DNA of 33,614 nucleotides, taken from the NCBI RefSeq assembly GCF_003992015.1, contig NZ_RQVK01000017.1:1-33614 (forward strand). Direction: 5' to 3'. Origin of the DNA: Veillonella sp. VA137 (GTDB lineage: Bacteria > Bacillota > Negativicutes > Veillonellales > Veillonellaceae). Shown here one piece after another: positions 1 through 12,400 of the stretch. The notes under the pieces were generated by a model. The model had not been told where the DNA came from. It made no database searches and saw only the letters and a program-made list of their open reading frames with translations. The position numbers were made by a program, and so were the translations under genes. How positions within the stretch are numbered: the stretch's first letter is position 1; each line of letters starts with the position of its first letter.

Positions 1-34
1 GGCGTTTATTTATCAAAAATGTAGGCTTTATGCG

Positions 35-63
35 TTGTATAAAGTCTAGCAAACTAGTATAAT
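35..63 (+). promoter_or_regulatory. Candidate sigma-70 promoter of the giant adhesin gene
   Basis: A TTGTAT -35 (35-40) and a perfect TATAAT -10 (58-63) are separated by 17 bases. The -35 matches only three of six consensus positions, but the -10 and spacing are ideal. Transcription from here would give an untranslated leader of about 370 bases before the start at 443. A weaker pair, TTGAAA (119-124) and TATTTA (142-147), also has 17-base spacing. Confidence 0.45.
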
Positions 64-98
64 ATATAGTGAATGTGTATACATAAAGATATGGACAT

Positions 99-118
99 AT
101 CGATTTAAATTAATCGAT
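99..118. promoter_or_regulatory. Inverted repeat in adhesin leader
   Basis: ATCGATT (99-105) and AATCGAT (112-118) form a perfect 7-bp inverted repeat with a 6-base spacer, downstream of the candidate promoter. This fits a dimeric regulator site or a small leader hairpin. The rest of 1-442 is AT-rich with no supported gene. A 12-base sequence with a TGTATACA palindromic core occurs twice, at 73-84 and 322-333. Confidence 0.3.
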
Positions 119-442
119 TTGAAAATATTACTCTTTTTGTATATTTATTTCAAGATTCAAAACAACATAGGTTGAAGATAATTTACGAAGCATGATGAAT
201 GTGCAAGTGTTCATACAAATTGCGTAGTATGACTGTGCAATGAGTTAGATGGTTAGGACACTATGAAGCATATACATGTGATTTCAGATATATGTGATCG
301 TGAAGGTATATATCCATATCTATGTGTATACATGTTGTTTACTATTACACCATACATAACAGCGGTACCAAGGAGTACGCTGTAACGATAGAGTAGGGTA
401 GTGATGAATGGTTTTGCTTGTAAAAGCAGAAAGGATAGGCTT

Positions 443-3400
443 ATGGGAAAGAGTTTCGAGTTTAAGGAATGCGAGCGATTTCTGAAACGCGTGTTGAAAG
501 ACAAAGGGATATACAGCAAGGGGGCAGTTATTGCGTTCTTGATCACTGGTGGTATTGGATTTTTTGCGCCACCAGCACAAGCGATTATTTATGTGGAAAC
601 GGACCTTGATTCAGGTGCTACGGGGGCTTCCAGTTATTCTAATGGCAATGGCAATATTCATTTACCACGTAATTCTGTTGTATTCGCGCCGATTAGAAAT
701 GGTAATGTCTATGGTGACTTGAACCGTACGGCGAAGAACTCTGTTATCATTGGTGCCGGCTCTTATGCGCATGGTATTGTTGAGGGTGCCAGAGAGGAAA
801 AATTTACTGCCGTTGGTAATAACGCCCATGTAGCAGGTGGCCAAGGTACGGCGATCGGTAGTAACACGTTTGCTATGAAACAGGCGACGGCTGTCGGTAA
901 TGACGTGTATGCCGCAGGGGACTCCTCTATCGCCATCGGTAATGACGATATTTCCACAAAATATAAGGACTCCTTGAGTAGGGAGACCTTAAAAGGTATA
1001 TTCGGTAATGGTGAAAGCAACAATCCGGCTGTTGCCAAACTGTTTAGAGAAGGTAAATGGTACTCTTCTGAAAATGATGCCAAGGGACCTTTTAAATTAA
1101 CGTCTTGGTCAGATTTTAATCGTTCCTATTTATCAGATGGTACAGAGATGTATAGCCCTACCTACGCTGGTGGTGTTGGTGCCATCGCGATCGGTTCTCG
1201 TTCCATTGCCTATAAAGATGGTTCCACAGCGATTGGTACTTTGTCCTATGCCTTCGGTGAAGGTTCTACAGCCATGGGTCTTCGTGCTTACACAGCAGAG
1301 AATGCAAAGGGTGCCGTTGCGATCGGTGAACAAAGTCGTTCCTTCGCGCCTCAATCCTTGGCGGTAGGTAACCGAAATGAATCTACCGATGATGGTGCTA
1401 TGTCCTATGGTTATAGTGCGAAAGCCGTAGGTAAAGGTTCCTTGGCTTTCGGTTACAAAACGTATGCCAATGCGAGTATTGCAAATAATATCGCTGCAGC
1501 AGATGGTCATAGTGCAACGAACCCATTGCGTCAAGCGGTGCGTAGCAAATTAGGGAATTATTCAGAAGCACAATTAGCGGCATTAGAGACGTATCAAAAT
1601 AAAGCACGTGAGTATTATGCAAAAATCGATGCTAGAGCTTCAGAGGCGGCTATTGCTGCTGCAAAAACAGCTATGGATAACGCAAAAGCAGACGTGGATG
1701 CTATCACGTTGACAGATGTGAATGCAATGGCTCTTGTAGATGGTGGTCAAGTATCGCATCAAAGTTGGAATACAGTGGGTAATACCATTAAAAGTGTGGT
1801 AGACGCCGTTGAAGATAAGAATGCAACAAACAAATTAACAGTTGAAAAGCTAGATGGTGTATACTTAACTACAAAAGATGAGGATGGCAATACACAAACT
1901 GTACAAAAATCTAAAAAGAGCGGTGACAATGCCATTGCGATTGGTTACTATGCGTCTGCCAAAGGGACATCAGCCATTGCCGAAGGTTCTGGTTCCGTAG
2001 TAGATTCCTTAAGTGGTATCGGTATTGGTTCCTTATCCTATGTAAGTGAGAACTCCGCTAACTCTATTGCTGTTGGTGTAGGGGCACAAGTACGGAAAGA
2101 AAACTCCATTGCTATTGGTACACAGTCCCAAGTGTTTGGGGCAGGTGCTATTGGTATGGGCCCTGGATCTCGTGTTATGGGTGATAACAGTATTGCTATG
2201 GGTTATGGTACAGATATCCGCAGCGTTTCCTCTATCGGGTTAGGGGTACGTGCTAAGATAGGGTATGGTTCCATGAATGCTACTGGGTTAGGTGCGAATG
2301 TTAACATCGGTACCGATGCGGGTAACACCGTAGCTCTTGGTAGTAGTGCAAGCATTGGTGATAACTCCTTGAACTCTATGGCGGTCGGTTATAATGCGAA
2401 TGTTGCAAATAATACACCGAACAGTATTGCCTTCGGTACACGGGCTCGAATTGCAGAAGGTGCTACCAGTTCTTTGGCAGTAGGTGATTTGGCAGCAGTT
2501 ACAAAAGCATCTTCCACAGCATTGGGCCGTTTGGCGACAGCAGATTTTGAAAACTCCGTTGCTTTAGGTTACCGTTCTACTACTCATTATTGGGGGAATC
2601 CGAATACTCGTCAATCTAACTTTAGTGCCAGTGCATCTGCTACTAATGTACATGGTTTATCTATTGATCCATACTTGCCACAAGGATCCACATTGGGTAC
2701 AGAGTTAGCGAAATTAAATGCCGTAACGGCTGGTTATGTATCCGTTGGTGGCTGGGATGAGAAAGGTGCTGATGGTAAGTCTACCGGTCGCCGTGGTCTT
2801 CGTCGTATCGTCAACGTAGCACCAGGTGCGTTAGATACCGATGCGGTTACTGTGGCACAGTTACGTGACTGGACTGATAAATCCGCCCATTTCCTTTCCA
2901 TTGCAGGGGCATCTAATAAAGAGGCCAAAGATTATCCAGATATCAACGATCCAATGGGTACAAAGGTAAAAAATGCTGTTGTTAAAATTAAGTCTAACTT
3001 CGATAATGATACAGCCACAGGTACCAATGCATTAGCGTTAGGTGTATATGCCTATGCGAATGGTCAAAAATCGGTAGCTATGGGTCCTAATGCCTATGCA
3101 AACGTTGACCACGGTGTAGCCATCGGTGATAATGCGCAAGCTTGGAGTGAAGGCAGCAATGGTAATGGTGGCGTGGCTATCGGTAAGGATGCAAAAGCCT
3201 ATTACTGGAATGCGTTAGCACTGGGTACAAACTCCAACGTAAGTGGTTGGAACTCCTTAGCTATGGGAGCGAATGCACGTGTGGGCGTTGTGAAAACAGT
3301 AGATGCTGCAACTGGTAATGTCACTAATGCAGGTACGAGTGTCAATGATGGCGTGGCTATCGGTCGTGCTGCAGCAGTAGATGGAGCTAGCTCTATCGCA

Positions 3401-6400
3401 TTGGGGGCAGCTTCAAAAATTACGACAGCTACTAATGCAGTGGCCATTGGTCCTGGTGCACAAGTACTAGAAGGAAAAGATGCTAATAATAATGCAGCAG
3501 CAGCGACAGGAGCAGTGGCATTAGGTTCTAACGCTAATGTTACAGGGTCGAAATATTCTGTAGCCTTGGGTTTAAATTCTGCTGTTGAATATAATGATAC
3601 AAAAGCTCCAACAAAAGCAGCTTTCACCAATGAGGATATCAACGACCCAGGTAATGGTGTTGTGTCCGTTGGTAATAACGGCACTGTAAAACGTCGTATT
3701 ATCAATGTAGCTAGCGGTGTTAATGATAATGATGCAGTCACTGTAAAACAGTTGAGAGCCGTAGCTCCGAAGTACTATTCTGTGAACACAACGGAAACTG
3801 ATAATCGAACTGTCAATGGTGTGGCTGATGTGAAATCTAATATAAACAATGACGGCGCTACCGCTGCAGGGGCACTAGCAGTTGGTTCTTATACGAAAGC
3901 TAGTGGAAACTATTCTACAGCCCTAGGCCGTGATGTTATTACTTCGGCGCAATTATCTACAGGTATCGGTACGAATGTTACTGTCAGTGGGGAAAAATCT
4001 GTAGGTATTGGTTCCAATGTGGAAGTTAGCAATCATAGCGCTGTCGCGATTGGTTTAGAGGCTAAGTCGGACCATGCTCGTGGTATTGCCGTGGGGTATA
4101 AAGTAAATACCAATGAGTCTGATACATTTGCAGGCGGTTCCGAAGTCAATGTAACTGGATATGGTTCTGTAGGTATTGGTAAAAAAGTTGAGACTCGAGC
4201 GAATAATGCAGTAGGTATTGGTGCTAGTACTAATGCATTAGGTAGCGAATCCATTGCATTAGGTTATGCTGCGTACACAGGATATACGACAACAAAAGAC
4301 TCAAAAACGGTATATAATGGTGCTACAGAAGGTATTGCGGTCGGTAAAGAAGCTGTTGTTGAAAGCAACTATGCCATCGCTATCGGCGGTAATGCAAAAG
4401 TAAAACGTGATGGAACTAAGGATGCAGAATCTTCTGTGGCAATTGGTGCTGGTGCTAAGGTAACAGGTGCTAAATATTCTGTAGCATTAGGCTTGAACTC
4501 TCAAGTAAATTCTGCTGATACAGCTACAAAAACAACAGCTGCTTTCAGCGGTGAAGTAAACGATGATCCAGGGTACGGCGTTGTATCTGTTGGTCAGTCT
4601 GGTAAATATCGTCGTATCCTAAATGTAGCAGGCGGTGTGAACGATAACGATGCAGTTAACGTGAAACAGTTGAGAGCAGCTGCTTGGGGATTAAAAACGC
4701 AAAGCGGTACAGCAGCTGCAGCTGATGTAACACCTGATGCAAATGGTAAAGTAACTTTAAAAGCAGGCAACAATGTAACTATCGACAATGCAAATGGCGT
4801 TGTGACAGTTAATGCTACAGGTATTCAATCTGTATCAAGTGGTAATACTAATGCATTAGGAGTGACGACTACTAACGGTGCTGTTACAATTACACCTAAC
4901 TTGGCGGGATCCGTTACTAGTACTGGCGATGCGAATAAATTAGTGACAGCTGGCGTTGTGAATACGGCATTAAATGCGAAGGCAAATGTATCTGATCTTG
5001 CAGCTAAATTAGATAAAACAGCAGAACTTCATGTAAGAGCAGGAGACTATACTGTAGGAAATAATGGTGAAGTATCCTTAATTCAAGAAGATGCAAGTGG
5101 CACGCAAAATAGTGGCAAAGGGTTCAAGATTAAAGGACTTGCTACAAAAGGTGATATTACTAATATCAACAATACATTAGGAGATAAAGCAGATAAATCC
5201 TATGTAGATACTCAAATTGGCACAGTGTCTAACTTAGGTTACAAAGCGAATGGTGGAACTGCTAAACAAGTGGCTGTTGGCACAGGCTTAAACTTTGTTC
5301 AAGGTGATGGTACTGCGACGACAGCGGCCACTGCAAAAGCGGGTATTGAAATCGTAGCTGGTGACGATGGCAAAGTAACATTTGGTTTAAATGAAGCCAC
5401 ACGTAATGCCATCGATAATGCAGCAAGCAAAAATTATGTAGATACTCAAATCGGTAACGTAGCGAATAAAAATTTAAGTAATCTAAATGATGCTGGTAAA
5501 GCGGCAGTAAAAGACTTAGCAGCAGAAGCTGTGAAAGTAGCTCAAGGTAAAAATGTTACAGTCACACCTAAAACAAAAGATCATGTAACAACATATACAG
5601 TAGATGCTATCGATACGACAGTAGCCGCTGGCGAGGGCTTGTCTGTTACAGGTGGAGATACAGTAGATACAGCTACGAATAAACGTAACTATACAGTGGC
5701 TTTGTCTGCAGATACACAAGCTAAATTAGCAAAAGTAGAAAATTTAGCTAACACAGTAGGCACAATCGGCGCTGACGGTCGTGATGGTAAAGCAGGTACT
5801 GGTAAAGCTCCAGAAGCAGCTGATGCAACAGCAGGTGACAAAGGCTTAACTGGCAAAGACGGATTAAATGGTAAAGATTTAACTACAAAAGTGAATGCAC
5901 TTCGTAACGGCGAAGCTGGTACAGTAGTGTACACTGATGAAAACGGTAACCGTTTAGCAAAAGCTAATGATGGTCAATACTATCCAGCGAATAAAGTTAA
6001 TGCAGATGGTACAAAAGCTGCTGATGCAGTAGCAGTGGCAACTCCACAAGCTCGTCTGGTGAACCCAACTGGTTCTACGACAACCGCAACTAAGTTAAGC
6101 AACATTGCAGATGGTGACATTAAAGCTGGTTCTACTGATGCGATTAACGGTGGTCAATTACATACTGAATTAGCGAAAAAAGCGGATGTAACAGCATTAG
6201 ACGGTAAAGTAGATAAAGCAGCTGAGTTCCATGTAAAAGCAGACACATATAAAGTTGGTGACGATGGTGTTGTGACTGTAAAACAAGAAGCTGGTACAGG
6301 CGCAGAAGCTACTGATAAAGCATTCAAAATCAGTGGCTTAGCTACAAAAACAGATATTACAAATATCAACAATACTTTAAACAATAAAGCGAATGCATCT

Positions 6401-9400
6401 GATGTAGAAGGTTTGAAAACAAACCCAATTACTTTCACAGGTGACGATGCACAAGCTGTAACTCGTGCATTAGGTACTACTCTAACTGTAAAAGGTGCGG
6501 AAAACTTCACACCAAGTGCTACGAACCCAGCAACAGCAGCAGGTGTTAACATCCGTGTGGAAAAAGATCCAACTACAAATGCTAACGGCTTAGTGGTGAA
6601 ATTAGCAGATACTTTGACCAACATGAAAGGTATTTCTGGTAATGGCACAGATCCATTGACAATTAAAAATGGTGACAATGCAGTTATTACAGTGAAACCG
6701 GGTTCAGCTGGCGCTAAAGGTGAGGTAGACTTCGGTGGCTCTAAATTAACGAATATTGGCACACCAGGTGCTAATACAGATGCAGCGAATAAGGCATATG
6801 TAGATACAAAATTTGGTAACGCAGCGAATAAAGATTTAGATAATCTAAATGATGCTGGTAAAGCGGCAGTAAAAGACTTAGCAGCAGAAGCTGTGAAAGT
6901 AGCTCAAGGTAAAAATGTTACAGTCACACCTAAAACAACAGACCATGTAACAACATATACAGTAGATGCTATCGATACGACAGTAGCCGCTGGGGAAGGC
7001 TTGTCTGTTACAGGTGGCGATACAGTAGATACAGCTACAAACAAACGTAACTATACAGTGGCATTGTCTCAAGATACAAAAGATACATTAGCGAAAGTAC
7101 AAAAAGCAGTTGATGCAATTGGTACTAATGGATCTGATGGCCGTGATGGTAAACCAGGTACAGGCGCTGATGCTGGTATGGGCAAAGATGGCTTAACAAA
7201 AGAAGATGGCCTAAACGGTAAAGACTTAACTACAAAAGTGAACGCATTACGTAACGGCGAAGCTGGTTCCGTGGTGTACACAGATGAAAACGGTAACCGT
7301 GTTGTGAAAGCGAAAGACGGTAAATGGTACTTAGCTGACAAAGTAGGTGCTGATGGTACAAAAGCTGCTGATGCTGTGGAAGTAACAAAACCACAAGCTC
7401 GTTTAGTGAACCCAGATGGAACAACAACTGGTGGTACAACTAAGTTAAGCAACATTGCAGATGGCAACATTGCAGCTGGTTCTACAGATGCTATCAACGG
7501 TGGTCAGTTACATACTGAATTAGCTAAAAAAGCAGATGTAACAGCATTGAATGAATTAGCAGACAAACCACTTACTTTCAGTGGAGATACTGGAACGAAT
7601 GCGGCTCGTAAATTAGGCGAAACATTAGCTGTAAAAGGTGCGGCAAACTTCACACCAGCAGCAACTGCAACACCAGGTGTGAACATCCAAGTAGCATCCG
7701 ACCCTACGAATGGTTTAACTGTGAGCTTAGCAGATACGTTAACTAACATGAAAGGTATCTCCGGTAATGGCGCAGATCCATTGACAATTAAAAATGGTGA
7801 CAATGCTGTTATCACAGTGAAACCGGGTGCAGCTGGCACTAAAGGTGATGTAGACTTTGGTGGATCTAAATTAACAAATGTAGGAGCACCTGGTGCTAAT
7901 ACAGATGCAGCGAATAAGTTCTACGTAGATGAAGCTATCAAAGCGGTCAACCAAACAGCAGCTGGTAATGCTAACCTAGGCTATAAAGCAAATGGTGGCA
8001 CAGCTAAAACAGTAGCGGTAACAACAGGTCTAGACTTTGTTCAAGGCGATGGCACAGCGAATACAGCAGAAAGCGCAAAATCTGGTATCGAAATCGTAGC
8101 TGGAGATAGCGGCAAAGTGATCATTGGCTTGTCTAACGATGCGAAAACAAAATTAGATAAAGTAAATGACATTGCTAAAGCAGTAGGCGCTAACGGTGTA
8201 GATGGTCGTGATGGTAAACCTGGTACAGGCGCTGATGCTGGTATGGGCAAAGACGGCTTAACAGCAGCAGATGGCTTGAACGGTAAAGACTTAACTACAA
8301 AAGTAAATGCTCTTCGTAACGGCGAAGCTGGCTCCGTAGTGTACACAGATGAAAACGGCAAACGTGTTGTAAAAGCTAACGATGGCAAATGGTATCCTGC
8401 TGGCAAAGTCAATGCAGATGGTACCAAAGCAGCTGATGCTACGGAAGTAACAGCAGTACAAGCTCGTTTAGTAAACCCAGATGGTACAACAACTGGCGGT
8501 ACAACTAAGTTAAGCAATATCGCAGATGGTGAAATCAAAGCTGGCTCTAAAGATGCCATCAACGGTGGTCAATTACATGACGAATTAGCGAAAAAAGCTG
8601 ATGTAACAGCTTTAGCAGGCAAAGTAGATAAGGCTTCTGAACTTCATGTAAAAGCAGATACATATGCTGTTGGTGATGATGGCGTTGTGACTGTAAAACA
8701 AGAAGATGGTACAGGCGCAGAAGCTACTGGTAAAGAGTTCAAAATTAGTGGCTTAGCTACGAAAACAGATATTACAACTATCAATACTGCATTAGGCCAA
8801 AAAGCAAATGCGGCGGATCCAATTACTTTCACAGGCGACGATGCGCAAGCTGTAACACGTGCATTAGGTACTACATTAACTGTAAAAGGTGCGGAAAACT
8901 TCACACCAAGTGCTACGAATCCAGCAACAGCAGCAGGCGTGAACATCCGTGTAGAAAAAGATCCAACTACAAATGCTAACGGCTTAGTGGTGAAATTAGC
9001 AGATACTTTGACCAACATGAAAGGTATTTCTGGTAATGGCACAGATCCATTGACAATTAAAAATGGTGACAATGTAGTTATTACAGTAAAACCTGGTGCT
9101 AATGGCGCTAAAGGTGATGTAGACTTCGGTGGCTCTAAATTAACAAATGTAGGAGCACCTGGTGCCAATACAGATGCAGCGAATAAGTTCTACGTAGATG
9201 AAGCGATTAAAGCGGTCAACCAAACAGCAGCTGGTAATGCTAACCTAGGCTATAAAGCCAATGGTGGAACAGCTAAAACAGTAGCAGTAACAACAGGTCT
9301 AGACTTTGTTCAAGGCGATGGCACAGCGAATACAGCAGAAAGCGCAAAATCTGGCATCGAAATCGTAGCTGGCGATAGCGGCAAAGTCATCATTGGCTTG

Positions 9401-12400
9401 TCTAACGATGCGAAAACAAAATTAGACAAAGTAAATGATATTGCTAAAGCAGTAGGCGCTAACGGTGTAGATGGCCGTGACGGCAAACCTGGTACAGGCG
9501 CTGATGCTGGTATGGGCAAAGACGGCTTAACAGCAGCAGATGGCTTGAATGGTAAAGACTTAACTACAAAAGTGAATGCACTTCGTAACGGCGAAGCTGG
9601 TTCCGTAGTGTACACAGATGAAAATGGCAACCGTGTTGTGAAAGCTAACGATGGCAAATGGTATCCTGCTGGTAAAGTCAATGCAGATGGTACAAAAGCA
9701 GCTGATGCGGTGGAAGTAACAAAACCACAAGCTCGTTTAGTGAACCCAGATGGTACAACAACTGGCGGTACCACTAAGTTAAGCAATATCGCAGATGGCA
9801 CGATTGGAGAAAACTCCAAAGATGCAATCAACGGTGGTCAATTACATACTGAATTAGCGAAAAAAGCAGATGTAACAGCTTTAGCAGGCAAAACCAATAC
9901 AAGCCTAGATAACCTAAGCACTGCAGGCGAAGAGAAAGTTAAAGACTTAGCAGCGGGTGCTGTAAAAGTAGCGGCTGGTAAAAATGTTACAGTCACACCT
10001 AAAACAACAGACCATGTAACAACTTACACAGTAGATGCTATCGATACGACAGTAGCAGCTGGAGAAGGTCTTGAAGTCACTGGTGGTACGGAAGATACTA
10101 ATAAGGTACGTGCTTACACAGTAGGATTGTCTCAAGCTACAAAAGATACATTAGCAAAAGTAGGCGATATTGCCAAAGCAGTAGGCGCTAACGGTGTAGA
10201 TGGTCGTGACGGCAAACCTGGTACAGGCGCTGATGCTGGTATGGGTAAAGACGGCTTAACAAAAGAAGATGGCCTAAACGGTAAAGACTTAACTACAAAA
10301 GTGAACGCATTACGTAACGGCGAAGCTGGAACAGTGGTGTACACTGATGAAAACGGCAACCGTGTTGTGAAAGCTAACGATGGCAAATGGTATCCTGCTG
10401 GCAAAGTCAATGCAGATGGTACAAAAGCAGCTGATGCTACGGAAGTAACGAAACCACAAGCTCGTTTAGTGAACCCAGATGGTACAACAACTGGCGGTAC
10501 CACTAAGTTAAGCAATATCGCAGATGGTGAAATCAAAGCTGGCTCTAAAGATGCTATCAACGGTGGTCAATTACATACTGAATTAGCTAAAAAAGCAGAT
10601 GTAACAGCACTGAATGAATTAGCAGACAAACCACTTACTTTCAGTGGAGATACTGGAACTAATGCAAGTCGTAAATTAGGTGAGACATTAGCTGTAAAAG
10701 GTGCGGCAAACTTCACACCAGCAGCAACTGCAACACCAGGTGTGAACATCCAAGTAGCATCCGACCCTACGAATGGTTTAACTGTGAGCTTAGCAGATAC
10801 GTTAACCAACATGAAAGGTATCTCTGGTAATGGCACAGATCCAATGGTTATCAAAAACGGTGACCAATCCATTACGATTACACCAACAACAGCAGCGGAA
10901 ACAAGTCCTGACGGCACAGTAACGAAACCAGCACAAGTTGGTAAAGTAGATTTTGGCACTTCTAAAATCACAAGTAGTGCTACACCTACAGATGCTAATG
11001 ACCTTGTTAACAAAGGCTATTTGGAAAAAGCAATTGAAAATGTAAATAATGTTGCTACAGGTAATGCTAACCTAGGCTATAAAGCCAATGGTGGAACAGC
11101 TAAAACAGTAGCAGTAACAACTGGTCTAGACTTTGTTCAAGGCGATGGAACAGCGAATACAGCAGAAAGCGCAAAATCTGGCATCGAAATCGTAGCTGGA
11201 GATAGCGGTAAAGTGATCATTGGCTTGTCTAACGATGCAAAAACAAAATTAGACAAAGTAAATGACATTGCTAAAGCAGTAGGTGCTAACGGTGTAGATG
11301 GCCGTGACGGAAAACCTGGTACAGGCGCTGATGCTGGTATGGGCAAAGACGGGTTAACAGCAGCAGATGGCTTGAACGGCAAAGACTTAACTACGAAAGT
11401 CAATGCTCTTCGTAATGGCGAAGCGGGTTCCGTGGTGTACACAGATGAAAACGGCAACCGTGTTGTAAAAGCTAACGATGGCAAATGGTATCCTGCTGGC
11501 AAAGTCAATGCAGATGGTACCAAAGCAGCTGATGCTACGGAAGTAACAGCAGTACAAGCTCGTTTAGTAAATCCAGATGGTACAACTACAACAGCAGAAG
11601 GTGCAACAGGTACGAAATTATCCAACATTGCTAATGGCACGATTGCTGACAAATCGAAAGATGCTGTCAATGGTGGCCAATTGTATACTGCTAAACAAGA
11701 ATTAGCGAATGCTCTTGGTGGTAATGCAACAGTTGGCAATGATGGAACATTAACAAAACCTGCATACAATATCACAAAAGATGATGCAGCAGGTGGCACA
11801 GACACTGTTAACAATGTAGGCGCAGCAGTTGAAAAATTAGATGCTCGTATCAATACAGTGAAAGAAAATGCAGCTAAACCATTAACTTTCAAAGGCGATG
11901 ATAACCAAGGTGTAGAACGTAAGTTAGACACTACATTAACTGTAAAAGGTGCTACAAACTTCACACCAAGTGCAACAACTCCAGCAACAGAAGCAGGCGT
12001 TAACATCCGTGTGGAAAAAGATCCAACTACAGATGCAAACGGCTTAGTAGTGAAATTAGCAGATACTTTGACCAACATGAAAGGTATTTCTGGTAATGGC
12101 ACAGATCCATTGACAATTAAAAATGGTGACAATGCTGTTATCACAGTAAAACCGGGTGCAGCTGGCGCTAAAGGTGACGTAGACTTCGGTGGATCTAAAT
12201 TAACAAATGTAGGAGAACCTGGTGCAAATACAGATGCAGCGAATAAAGCCTATGTAGATACAAAATTTGGTAACGCAGCGAATAAAGATTTAGATAATCT
12301 AAATGATGCTGGCAAAAATGAAGTACGTGACTTAGCAGCGAGCGCTGTAAAAGTAGGGGCTGGTAAAAATGTAACAGTAACTCCTAAAACAGCAGACCAT

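Noticed and set aside
263-385. 40-codon frame in the adhesin leader with AGGA 4 bases upstream
   Set aside because: Composition is that of the AT-rich leader, with no domain or membrane pattern. A leader peptide is possible but cannot be supported.
401-442. Upstream in-frame GTG start (14 extra residues) for the adhesin
   Set aside because: No SD precedes it; the ATG at 443 has AAGGA 7 bases upstream and gives a better signal sequence.
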